From the NCBI RefSeq assembly GCF_900129235.1, contig NZ_FQUV01000007.1, positions 124,001 through 188,000 of the forward strand: a stretch of 64,000 nucleotides of DNA, given 5' to 3'. The translations under genes and the position numbers were made by a program. Below the pieces are notes generated by a model. It had not been told where the DNA came from and ran no database searches. It was given only the letters and a program-made list of their open reading frames with translations. This DNA comes from Litoreibacter ascidiaceicola. Its GTDB lineage: Bacteria > Pseudomonadota > Alphaproteobacteria > Rhodobacterales > Rhodobacteraceae. This document shows positions 54,001-62,581 of the stretch, one piece after another; within the stretch, counting starts at the first letter, position 1; the number at the start of each line of letters is the position of its first letter.

Positions 54001-56741
54001 TCGCCAACCTCGCCTTCACCACGCCCCTTTTGCTGGCGGCCCTCGCGATCCTGCCGATCCTGTGGTGGTTGCTGCGCGCCGTGCCACCCGCGCCGATCAA
54101 GCGCCGCTTTCCGGGCATCGCGCTGCTGTTGGGTCTCAACGATGACGAGACTCAAACCGACACGACCCCGTGGTGGTTGCTGCTGCTGCGCATGCTCGCC
54201 GTCGCGGCGTTTATCATCGGCTTTGCAGGCCCTGTCCTGAACCCCGAAGAAGACCGCGCAGGTTCCGGCCCGCTGTTGATCGCGATGGACGGCTCTTGGG
54301 CCAGCGCCCGCGACTGGCCCGCCCGCATCGCGCGGGTCGAGGAACTGCTGGCAGAAGCCGCCCGCGAGGGTCGCCCCGCCGCCATCGCCGTGTTGTCCGA
54401 TCCGCCCGCAGGCGATCTGGCCTTCCAATCCGCCGACACTGTCGCCGCAACGCTCGCAGGGGTCCAGCCCCGCGCATGGGAGCCGAACGCGGACAAGCTC
54501 GCCGACTGGCAAACCCGCCTTGGCGACACCGCGTTCGAGACGGTCTGGTTCTCGGATGGTTTGGATCGCGAAAGCCGCAGCGAGCTGCTCGAAACACTCA
54601 ATGACAAAGGTGCGGTCACGGTTATCGAAACCCCGCGTCCAGTCTACGCCCTGACACCCGCGATCTTCAAAGAGGGGCGCATCTCGGTCACCGCTCTGCG
54701 CAGCCCGTCTGGCGCTGCCCGCGACATCACCATATCCGCCATTGGCCCCGATCCCAACGGGACGGAGCAGGAATTGGCCACCGCCATCGCCTCCTTCGCT
54801 ATCGGCGCAGACCAAGCGGAAATCCTGCTCGACCTGCCCACCGAACTGCGCAATCGGGTCAACCGGTTTGAGGTGCAAGGCACCCGCTCCGCAGGCGCTG
54901 TGACGCTCACCGACGACGCCTTGAAACGCCGCGAAGTGGGGCTGCTCTCAGCCCACAACGACCAGGAGGCGCAGGACCTGCTGTCGCCGCTCTACTATCT
55001 TAACAAGGCGCTGGTGCCGACTGCCGATCTTATCGAGGGCGCGTTGCAGGACATGCTGCTTGCCAGCCCCGACGTGCTGGTGCTGGCCGATATCGCCACC
55101 GTCTCTGACGCCGAGCGTGACGACCTTCTGGACTGGATCGACGAGGGCGGCATGCTGGTCCGCTTCGCAGGACCCCGCACCGCCGCCGCGGACATCGAAA
55201 ACAATGACCCTCTCATGCCCGTGCGCCTGCGTGCAGGGGGGCGCAGCGTCGGTGGGGCCATGTCATGGGGCGAGCCGAAAGCCCTGCGCGCTTTCACCCG
55301 CGACAGCCCGTTCTTTGGCCTGACGATCCCCGATGACGTTCAGGTCAGCTCGCAAGTGATGGCGCAGCCTGACCCCGATCTGGCAGAACGCACCATCGCG
55401 TCGCTGACCGACGGCACGCCGTTGGTCACCCGCAAGCCGTTGGGCGATGGGCAGATCATCCTGTTCCACGTCACTGCCAACGCCGAATGGTCCACCTTGC
55501 CGCTTTCCGGCCTGTTCGTGCAAATGCTGGAGCGTCTCGCAATCTCCACCCGTCCCGCCGAAATTGCCGCCGAAGATCTGGCTGGCACAACATGGGTCCC
55601 CGAAGAAACGCTGGATGCGTTCGGCGTGGTCCGCGACGCGGGAAATTTGGCAGGCGTGGCCGGAGAGGTCATCGCCGAAGACCCGATCGGCCCTGACTTG
55701 CCGCCGGGGCTTTATGCAGGCGAGGATCGCCGCATTGCGCTGAACGTGCTACCTGCCGAAGCCACGCTGGCCCCGTCCGCATGGTCCGCTGGAACAAAGG
55801 TCGAGGGCATCGTGGTCGCACAGGAAACCCCGCTGATGGGCGCACTTCTGTCGCTCGCCTTGGCCTTGCTGCTGGTCGATATCATCGCGTCGCTGGCGCT
55901 ATCCGGCAAACTGCGCGGGGCCGCCACCACGGCGCTGGTCCTGATCGCAGTTTCAACACTGCCGCAGCAATCCCGCGCCCAAGACGATACCCGCGCGCTG
56001 AAAGCCACCTCCGAGGTTGTTCTGGCCTATGTCAAAACCGGCGACAGGGGGCTGGACCGCCTCTCGAACGAAGGTCTGAAAGGCCTGTCGGTTAGCCTCT
56101 TTCGCCGCACCTCGGTCGAGCCTGCGGACCCCATCGCCGTCGACCTGGAAACCGACGAACTTGCCTTCTTCCCAATCCTCTACTGGCCCATCACCGAAAG
56201 CCAGCCGACCCCGTCCGCCGACGCCTATGCAAAGCTGAATCGCTACCTGCGCACCGGCGGGATGATCCTGTTCGACACCCGCGACGGCAATATCGGCGGC
56301 TTCGGCACCTCAACACCACAGGGCCGAAAACTGCAAGCCTTGGCCGCGCCATTGGACATTCCAGCACTTGAGCCGATCCCGCAAGACCACGTCCTGACCC
56401 GCACCTTCTACCTGCTGCAAGACTTCCCCGGACGCTTCACCTCCCGCGACATCTGGGTCGAGGCCGCGCCCGCCGATGCGGAGGTCGTCGACGGTTTGCC
56501 GTTCCGCGATCTTAACGACGGCGTGACCCCTGTGCTGATCGGCGGCAACGACTGGGCCGCCGCATGGGCGCGCGATGCGAGTGGCAATCCGCGGTACCCT
56601 GTCGGTCGCGGCTTCGCGGGTGAGCGCCAGCGCGAGCTGGCCATCCGCTTTGGCGTCAACGTGGTGATGCATGTGCTGACCGGCAATTACAAATCCGATC
56701 AGGTCCATGTTCCGGCCCTGCTAGAGCGGTTGGGAAACTGA
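53997..56741 (+). CDS. BatA-like N-terminal, DUF4159 C-terminal membrane protein
   Basis: 914 residues. Residues 1-75 carry the aerotolerance-regulator N-terminal (BatA) domain with two membrane helices; about 85-250 is VWA-like with LLIAMDGSWAS in the metal-site place; a further helix lies near 620-660, and from about 670 to the end the DUF4159 domain follows (AYVKTGDRGLDRLSNEGL, LYWPITESQPTPS, GGMILFDTRDG). The large central part resembles a glutamine-amidotransferase-like fold. It probably links the cytosolic MoxR-DUF58 pair with the periplasm. The next gene starts one base after its stop. Confidence 0.87.
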   Translation: MIANLAFTTPLLLAALAILPILWWLLRAVPPAPIKRRFPGIALLLGLNDDETQTDTTPWWLLLLRMLAVAAFIIGFAGPVLNPEEDRAGSGPLLIAMDGSWASARDWPARIARVEELLAEAAREGRPAAIAVLSDPPAGDLAFQSADTVAATLAGVQPRAWEPNADKLADWQTRLGDTAFETVWFSDGLDRESRSELLETLNDKGAVTVIETPRPVYALTPAIFKEGRISVTALRSPSGAARDITISAIGPDPNGTEQELATAIASFAIGADQAEILLDLPTELRNRVNRFEVQGTRSAGAVTLTDDALKRREVGLLSAHNDQEAQDLLSPLYYLNKALVPTADLIEGALQDMLLASPDVLVLADIATVSDAERDDLLDWIDEGGMLVRFAGPRTAAADIENNDPLMPVRLRAGGRSVGGAMSWGEPKALRAFTRDSPFFGLTIPDDVQVSSQVMAQPDPDLAERTIASLTDGTPLVTRKPLGDGQIILFHVTANAEWSTLPLSGLFVQMLERLAISTRPAEIAAEDLAGTTWVPEETLDAFGVVRDAGNLAGVAGEVIAEDPIGPDLPPGLYAGEDRRIALNVLPAEATLAPSAWSAGTKVEGIVVAQETPLMGALLSLALALLLVDIIASLALSGKLRGAATTALVLIAVSTLPQQSRAQDDTRALKATSEVVLAYVKTGDRGLDRLSNEGLKGLSVSLFRRTSVEPADPIAVDLETDELAFFPILYWPITESQPTPSADAYAKLNRYLRTGGMILFDTRDGNIGGFGTSTPQGRKLQALAAPLDIPALEPIPQDHVLTRTFYLLQDFPGRFTSRDIWVEAAPADAEVVDGLPFRDLNDGVTPVLIGGNDWAAAWARDASGNPRYPVGRGFAGERQRELAIRFGVNVVMHVLTGNYKSDQVHVPALLERLGN

Positions 56742-56742
56742 G

Positions 56743-58806
56743 ATGGACGTGATTTTCTCCCCCCTTGTCCCATGGCCCGCGCTCTATGTCGCTGCGGCGA
56801 TCACAATGCTTTTCACCATTCTCGCCATCTGGCGTGGCTTGGGCGGCTGGTGGTTGCGCGCCCCCGCCATGGCGGTGCTGCTGCTGGGTTTGGCAAACCC
56901 GTCCTTACAGGACGAGGAACGCGATCCGCTGTCCGACATCGTGGTGATGGTCGTCGATGAAAGTGCCTCGCAGCGCCTGTCCGATCGTGCAAGCCAGACC
57001 GCTCAAGCGGTGGAGGCGCTGACCACCGACCTCACCTCGCGCGGGATGGAGTTGCGCACGGTCACCGTGCCGGACGGGCAGGGCGACGCGGGCACAGAGC
57101 TGATGACCGCCCTCAACGACACCCTCTCCGAGGAGCCGAAATCGCGCATCGCGGGCACCATCCTTCTGACCGATGGTCAATTGCACGACGCCCAGCGTGC
57201 GCCCACTCTGGAGGCCCCGCTGCATACGCTGCTCACGGGCCGCGACACCGATTGGGACCGCCGCCTGATCGTCAAGAACGCCCCTGCCTTCGCCATTCTG
57301 GACGAGGAAATCACCCTCACCCTGCGCATCGAGGACCAAGGCGCGGTGCCACGCGACATCCCTGACCGCGCCAGCATTTCAATCGCAATCGACGGGGCCG
57401 AGGCGCAAACCTTCCAAGTTCCGACCGGCGAGGATCTGGAGCTTCCCCTTAAGCTGCCCCATGGCGGTATGAACGTGCTGCAGTTCAACGTCGCGGCTGA
57501 CGAGACCGAGCTGACCGACCGCAACAACTCCGCGGTCGTGCAGATCAACGGCGTGCGCGACCGCCTGCGGGTTTTGCTGGTCTCCGGTGAGCCGCACGCA
57601 GGCGAGCGCACTTGGCGCAACCTGTTGAAATCCGACAGCGCCGTGGACCTCGTCCACTTCACCATCCTGCGCCCGCCCGAAAAGCAAGACGGCGTTCCAG
57701 TGTCGGAGTTGTCCCTGATCGCCTTCCCGACCCGCGAGTTGTTTCTAGAGAAGGTCGACGAGTTCGACCTGATCATCTTCGACCGCTACAAACGCCGCGG
57801 CATCCTGCCTGCACTCTATTTCGACAGCATCCGGCAATACGTGGAAAAAGGCGGCGCTGTGCTGGTCGCTGCTGGGCCGGATTTCGCGTCTGCCGACAGT
57901 ATTTACCGCTCGCCCTTGGGCGACATCATGCCCGCAGAGCCAACCGCGCGGGTACTGGATCAGGGCTTCACGCCGCTGATTTCAGAACTGGGCGCACGGC
58001 ACCCCGTCACTGAAGGGTTGGAGAAATTCGCACCCAACCCCACCGTCGACGGCATCCCCGGCTGGGGCCGCTGGATGCGCCAGATCGAGGTCACACCGCT
58101 TCAGGGCCAGACCGTTATGACCGGCATCGAGGATCGCCCGCTGCTGACGCTGGATCGTGTGGGCGAGGGGCGCATCGCGCTGATGGCCTCCGATCAAGCG
58201 TGGCTGTGGCATCGCGGGTTCGAGGGCGGCGGGCCGCAACTCGAACTGCTGCGCCGCCTTGCGCATTGGATGATGAAGGAACCCGACCTTGAGGAAGAGG
58301 CCCTGACCGCGATTGCCGAAGGCCAGACAATGACCCTCACGCGCCGTACTCTTTCGCTGGAAATCGGCGAGCTGGAAATCACCGCGCCCGATGGCTCGGT
58401 CACGACCCTACCGCTGGAGGAAACCTCTCCGGGCCGGTTTACTGCGACGTTTGAGGGGCCGGAACCCGGTCTCTATCGCCTGAAGGAAGGCGATCAGGAA
58501 AGCGTCATCGCCTTGGGGCCAGCCGCCCCGCGCGAATTCATCGAGACGATCGCCTCCGGTGACAAGTTGGAAGATTTGGTCGATGCGACCCGTGGTGGCA
58601 TTTTGCGTCTGGAAGACGGAATACCCAATCTGCGCATGGTCGGCGAGGGGCGTAACGCGGCGGGCCGTGGCTGGATCGGACTGACCCCCCGCAATGCATA
58701 TCTCACGACGAACGTGACGGTGACGCCCTTGGTCTCACCGTGGTTGTTCTTGTTGCTGGCAATGGTGCTGACCGTCGGCGCGTGGCTGCGCGAAGGTCGT
58801 CGTTAG
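56743..58806 (+). CDS. Membrane protein with VWA-like and amidotransferase-like domains
   Basis: 687 residues. Two N-terminal membrane helices (about 10-30 and 38-52) are followed by a VWA-like domain with D72-E-S-A-S76, a full D-x-S-x-S metal site, then a domain with LLVSGEPHAGERTWRN and LIIFDRYKRRGILP...YVEKGGAVLVAAGPDF that resembles a class I amidotransferase fold without its Cys, and a last helix at the C-terminus. It is the fourth gene of the MoxR-DUF58-DUF4159 unit and looks like its VWA effector. Confidence 0.82.
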   Translation: MDVIFSPLVPWPALYVAAAITMLFTILAIWRGLGGWWLRAPAMAVLLLGLANPSLQDEERDPLSDIVVMVVDESASQRLSDRASQTAQAVEALTTDLTSRGMELRTVTVPDGQGDAGTELMTALNDTLSEEPKSRIAGTILLTDGQLHDAQRAPTLEAPLHTLLTGRDTDWDRRLIVKNAPAFAILDEEITLTLRIEDQGAVPRDIPDRASISIAIDGAEAQTFQVPTGEDLELPLKLPHGGMNVLQFNVAADETELTDRNNSAVVQINGVRDRLRVLLVSGEPHAGERTWRNLLKSDSAVDLVHFTILRPPEKQDGVPVSELSLIAFPTRELFLEKVDEFDLIIFDRYKRRGILPALYFDSIRQYVEKGGAVLVAAGPDFASADSIYRSPLGDIMPAEPTARVLDQGFTPLISELGARHPVTEGLEKFAPNPTVDGIPGWGRWMRQIEVTPLQGQTVMTGIEDRPLLTLDRVGEGRIALMASDQAWLWHRGFEGGGPQLELLRRLAHWMMKEPDLEEEALTAIAEGQTMTLTRRTLSLEIGELEITAPDGSVTTLPLEETSPGRFTATFEGPEPGLYRLKEGDQESVIALGPAAPREFIETIASGDKLEDLVDATRGGILRLEDGIPNLRMVGEGRNAAGRGWIGLTPRNAYLTTNVTVTPLVSPWLFLLLAMVLTVGAWLREGRR

Positions 58807-59166
58807 CTATTTCAGCTTTACGGTATAGGCCTGATCGGACCAGCCATGCACGTTGTCGCGGGCGCGGATGATCACCTCGTTGACGCCGCTTGGCACGGTC
58901 ACACCGGACAAGGACCGGGTGAACGGCTGCTCTGTCTCATGCGGGTGCGCCAGCTTGCGAAACCCCAACTCGGTGCCGTCGGGCGTGCTTACAGACCAAC
59001 CGTCGGCATAGTGATCCCAGCCGGTGTCCGGATGGCTAACGGTGACGTCAAAGGTCCAGCCACCGCCGGCTTGACGTGCGGTGACACGTTCGACCTGCGC
59101 CTGATCCGCCAGAACAGGCGAGGCGAGAGCAAACGCCGCAAAAGCGGAAACGTAAAGAGGTCTCAT
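58807..59166 (-). CDS. Small secreted protein, unknown
   Basis: 119 residues with a signal peptide cut near VLA-DQ (residue 20). The mature part is a single Ig-like, strand-rich domain (WTFDVTVSHPDTGWDHYADGW, then VNEVIIRARDNVHGWS). I do not recognise a family with a known role. It lies 3 bases after the DUF599 gene on the same strand, so both form a two-gene unit. Its stop touches that of the cluster gene on the other strand. Confidence 0.75.
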   Translation of the reverse strand: MRPLYVSAFAAFALASPVLADQAQVERVTARQAGGGWTFDVTVSHPDTGWDHYADGWSVSTPDGTELGFRKLAHPHETEQPFTRSLSGVTVPSGVNEVIIRARDNVHGWSDQAYTVKLK

Positions 59167-59169
59167 GGT

Positions 59170-59892
59170 TCAGGTCTCCTTGGCGGCGGCTGGCATTGCT
59201 GGGCCACCTTCCAGAATCGTGCGCGGCAGCGACGAGAATTCGCGCTGCCAGATAATGAATGTGACTGCGACGGTCGCTATAATCAAGGGGATCGGCCCCA
59301 ATAGCCATGCGAGTGTGCCCAGAGCGTAGTAAATAGCACGCAGCCCGCGGTTGAAGTTCCACGCGGCGCGGATGTTGATTTCGCCCGCTTGGGCGGCACG
59401 CGCGTAGGTTGAAGGCTCGGAGATGTCATTCGGCACCGCCGCCATGACCACCGCGCAATAGCCGAACAGCCTGTTTGCCCACACAAATTTCAGGAACCCG
59501 TGGGTCAGGAACAGCACCACGACCAGAAGCTTCATCTGCCACACGATGTTCGGCACCGCTGCAACGGTCAGGTCCGAGGCCACCATCTGGATTTTCTCGG
59601 TATTGCCGATCATTGCCAAGGCGCCCCCTATGGCAATCATGCAGCCCGAGGCAAAAAATGCGGTGCCTTGGCGCAAATTGGTCAGGATCGCAGCGTCGAA
59701 AATGCGCGGCTCGCGGGTCACCAATTGACGCATCCACTCACGTCGGTACTCGACCATAATAACCGTGACGGAGCGCTTAACGGCGCTCGGATTCTCAATC
59801 CGCCAGCTTACGGTGATCCAGCAGAACGCCAGCAGTGCCAACGCCGCAGCGTCCAGGATCGTCAACAAGAACAGGTGATCAAGTATAGTCAT
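59170..59892 (-). CDS. DUF599 membrane protein
   Basis: 240 residues with four membrane segments. SWRIENPSAVKRSVTVIMVEYRREWM after the first helix, FASGCMIAIGGALAMIG in the second and WNFNRGLRAIYYALG before the last are DUF599 features. Function unknown. It is divergent from glcD, and the 91-base gap holds the palindrome at 59936-59960, which might therefore affect both directions. Confidence 0.87.
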   Translation of the reverse strand: MTILDHLFLLTILDAAALALLAFCWITVSWRIENPSAVKRSVTVIMVEYRREWMRQLVTREPRIFDAAILTNLRQGTAFFASGCMIAIGGALAMIGNTEKIQMVASDLTVAAVPNIVWQMKLLVVVLFLTHGFLKFVWANRLFGYCAVVMAAVPNDISEPSTYARAAQAGEINIRAAWNFNRGLRAIYYALGTLAWLLGPIPLIIATVAVTFIIWQREFSSLPRTILEGGPAMPAAAKET

Positions 59893-59935
59893 AAGACAAT
59901 GCTACGCGTGATTCATGGGACTTGCTATACATCTA

Positions 59936-59960
59936 AATTGGTAATATGTTTTTACCAATT
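59936..59960 (+). promoter_or_regulatory. AATTGGT-N11-ACCAATT operator before glcD
   Basis: A perfect inverted repeat with 9-base arms (AATTGGTAA / TTACCAATT) and a 7-base centre, 23 bases before the glcD ATG. It is the most symmetric of three copies; the others precede dctP and gntR. It is the expected site of a FadR-type regulator, inferred to be the protein encoded at 37407-38177. Confidence 0.72.
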
Positions 59961-59983
59961 GCCGCAGTTCAGGAGAAAATCCG

Positions 59984-61417
59984 ATGGAAATGCCTGCCCC
60001 GGACGTGAAGATCATGGCCAAGAAAGCCAAGTTGGTAGAGCGCCTGCAAACGGTGCTGTCCCTCGATGCGGTCATCCATGACGAATTCGAGACGCGCGCT
60101 TATGAATGCGACGCCCTGACGGCCTATAAATGTCCGCCTCTGTGCGCGGTGCTGCCATCGTCGACGGAAGAGGTCTCAGCCGTCTTGAAGATTTGCTTTG
60201 AGGAAGGTGTCCCTGTGGTGCCACGCGGCTCCGGCACGTCCTTGGCGGGGGGGGCGTTGCCCACCGCGGATTGCGTAATCCTCGGCGTCGCCAAGTTGAA
60301 CGATGTCATCGAAACAAACTACAAGGACCGCTACATCAAGGTCCAGACCGGCCGCACAAATCTCAGCGTTACCGGTGCCGTCGAGGAAAACGATTTCTTC
60401 TACGCCCCCGACCCGTCCTCGCAACTGGCCTGCGCCATTGCGGGCAACATCGCGATGAATTCCGGTGGGGCGCATTGCCTGAAATACGGCGTAACCACCA
60501 ACAACCTGCTGGGCGTGACCATGGTGCAGATGGACGGCACCGTGATCGAGATCGGCGGTGCGCATCTGGATTCGGGCGGCTACGATTTGCTGGGCCTGGT
60601 TTGTGGCTCCGAGGGTCAAATGGGCGTGGTGACCGAAGCCACCCTGCGCATCCTGCGCAAACCCGAAGGTGCGCGGCCTGTGCTGATGGGTTTTGACGAT
60701 AACGAGGTGGCGGGGGCCTGTGTGGCCGACATCATCAAGGCGGGCGTGCTGCCCGTCGCCATCGAATTCATGGACCGCCCCGTCATTCGCGCCACCGAGG
60801 CGTTCGCCGGAGCAGGCTACCCGGATTGCGAGGCGCTATTGATCGTGGAGGTCGAAGGCTCCCCCGGAGAGATCGACGACCAATTGGGCAAAATCATGGA
60901 AATCGCCCGCAGGCACAATCCGGTGGAATTGCGCGAAAGCACCTCTGCCGAGGAAAGCGCCAAGATCTGGTTGGGCCGTAAATCTGCCTTCGGGGCGATG
61001 GGGCAGATCAACGACTACATGTGCCTTGATGGGACGATCCCTGTGTCCGAGCTTCCTTACGTTTTGAAACGCATCGGCGAGCTGTCCAAGCAATACGGGT
61101 TAGACGTCGGCAACGTGTTTCACGCAGGCGACGGCAATATGCACCCGCTGATCCTGTTCGACGCCAACAAAGAAGGCGATCTGGAGCTGTGCGAGGCGAT
61201 GGGTGCCGACATCCTGCGCCTATGCGTGGAAGTCGGCGGTTGTCTGACCGGAGAGCATGGCGTGGGCATCGAAAAACGCGATCTGATGTTCGACCAGTTT
61301 GCGCCCGAAGACATGGAGGCGCAGATGAAGGTCAAGGACGTGTTCGACCCGAAATGGCTGCTCAACCCCGCCAAGGTTTTCCCGCTGAGCGTCACCGAGA
61401 CCCGACGCGCAGGCTGA
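59984..61417 (+). CDS. glcD: Glycolate oxidase subunit GlcD (FAD)
   Basis: 477 residues. The FAD-binding PCMH domain has VPRGSGTSLAGGALPT and PSSQLACAIAGNIAMNSGGAHCLKYGVTTNN; the C-terminal FAD-oxidase domain has NVFHAGDGNMHPL and the final GEHGVGIEKRDLM, with the His residues of the active site. It oxidises glycolate (or D-lactate-like 2-hydroxy acids) to glyoxylate. The ATG at 59984 has AGGAGA upstream. It heads glcDEF behind a strong palindrome. Confidence 0.95.
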   Translation: MEMPAPDVKIMAKKAKLVERLQTVLSLDAVIHDEFETRAYECDALTAYKCPPLCAVLPSSTEEVSAVLKICFEEGVPVVPRGSGTSLAGGALPTADCVILGVAKLNDVIETNYKDRYIKVQTGRTNLSVTGAVEENDFFYAPDPSSQLACAIAGNIAMNSGGAHCLKYGVTTNNLLGVTMVQMDGTVIEIGGAHLDSGGYDLLGLVCGSEGQMGVVTEATLRILRKPEGARPVLMGFDDNEVAGACVADIIKAGVLPVAIEFMDRPVIRATEAFAGAGYPDCEALLIVEVEGSPGEIDDQLGKIMEIARRHNPVELRESTSAEESAKIWLGRKSAFGAMGQINDYMCLDGTIPVSELPYVLKRIGELSKQYGLDVGNVFHAGDGNMHPLILFDANKEGDLELCEAMGADILRLCVEVGGCLTGEHGVGIEKRDLMFDQFAPEDMEAQMKVKDVFDPKWLLNPAKVFPLSVTETRRAG

Positions 61418-61424
61418 AACCGCC

Positions 61425-61465
61425 CCTCCGGGGGGAATATTTTTGCCAAGATGAAACGCTTTTGA
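61425..61465 (+). repeat. Candidate Rhodobacteraceae intergenic element
   Basis: After glcD a C/G-rich hairpin-like CCCCTCCGGGGGG runs into AATATTTTTGCCAAGATGAAA. From memory, very similar strings follow genes in many Rhodobacteraceae genomes. It could work as a 3' mRNA end or a processing site. Only one copy is seen in this window, so the repeat nature is recalled and not shown here. Confidence 0.4.
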
Positions 61466-61480
61466 AGAAGTTGATCCGAC

Positions 61481-62578
61481 ATGATGACACCTGACAGTGA
61501 AGCAGCGCTGGCCGAAGCGGTCGCAGGCGCAAAAGGCCCCTTGCGCATTCAAGGTGGTGGCACGCGGCCCATTGGGCAGGCGGAAGGCGAGGTGCTGTCC
61601 ACGACCGGCTTGTCCGGTATCGAACTATACGAGCCGGGCGCTTTGACGTTGGTGGCGAAGGCGGGCACGCCTGTGGCGGTAATCGAGGCGGCGCTGGCCA
61701 AGGAAAACCAGCGGCTGCCGTTCGAGCCGATGGACCACCGCGCGCTGCTTGGCACCAAGGGCGAGCCGACCATTGGCGGGGTTGTGGCCACCAACGCCTC
61801 CGGCCCGCGCCGCATTCAAGCGGGGGCCTGCCGCGACAGCCTGATCGGCGTACGCTACGTGGATGGGCAGGGGGCCGTGATCAAGAATGGCGGGCGCGTG
61901 ATGAAGAACGTCACCGGCTATGATTTGGTCAAGCTCATGGCAGGGTCCTATGGCACATTGGGCATCCTGTCCGAGGTGGGCTTCAAGGTGTTGCCGGGCA
62001 TCGAGGCCACTGCGACACTGGTGCTGAACGGCTTGGATGTGACCCGCGCGGTGGAGGCGATGTCGAAGGCCTTGGGCTCCCCGTTCGAAATCTCGGCCGC
62101 CGCGCATTTCCCTGAAACAGGTCAGACAACACTCCGGTTGGAAGGTTTTGAGGCGTCTGTAACGTATCGTATGACGCAGCTCCGTGCCCTTCTGGACGGG
62201 TTCGGTGATATGGAAGAGCTGCATGGCGACGCGTCCCGCGACTTGTGGGCCGCCACCCGCGACGTGACGCATTTCGCAGGGGCCGAGGGCGACATCTGGC
62301 GAATCTCGGTGAAGCCAAGCGACGCGCCGGACGTGGTCAAGCACTTGCCTGACGGCGCAAAGCTGTCGCTCGATTGGGGCGGCGGGTTGATCTGGGCCAT
62401 CGTATCCGAAGGCGCTGACTTGAGGGGCGGTTTGGGCGTAATGGCGGGCCATGCAACCTGTTTGCGTGGCGCCGCCCCGACGTTCCATCCGGAGCCGGCA
62501 GCCCTTGCCGCGATCTCCAACGGCTTGCGCGCGCAGTTTGATCCGCGCGGTATTCTGAACACCGGATTGATGGGGTAA
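61481..62578 (+). CDS. glcE: Glycolate oxidase subunit GlcE
   Basis: 365 residues. It is a shorter FAD-binding protein: IQGGGTRPIGQAEG, then FEPMDHRALLGTKGEPTIGGVVATNASGPRRIQAGACRDSLIGVRYVDGQG in the PCMH fold (named here by its ends, FEPMDHRALL and GVRYVDGQG), and the closing DPRGILNTG. It is the second flavin-site subunit of glycolate oxidase, between GlcD and GlcF. The gap after glcD is 63 bases; glcF begins 3 bases after its stop. ATG codons at 61481 and 61484 are both possible. Confidence 0.94.
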   Translation: MMTPDSEAALAEAVAGAKGPLRIQGGGTRPIGQAEGEVLSTTGLSGIELYEPGALTLVAKAGTPVAVIEAALAKENQRLPFEPMDHRALLGTKGEPTIGGVVATNASGPRRIQAGACRDSLIGVRYVDGQGAVIKNGGRVMKNVTGYDLVKLMAGSYGTLGILSEVGFKVLPGIEATATLVLNGLDVTRAVEAMSKALGSPFEISAAAHFPETGQTTLRLEGFEASVTYRMTQLRALLDGFGDMEELHGDASRDLWAATRDVTHFAGAEGDIWRISVKPSDAPDVVKHLPDGAKLSLDWGGGLIWAIVSEGADLRGGLGVMAGHATCLRGAAPTFHPEPAALAAISNGLRAQFDPRGILNTGLMG

Positions 62579-62581
62579 ACC

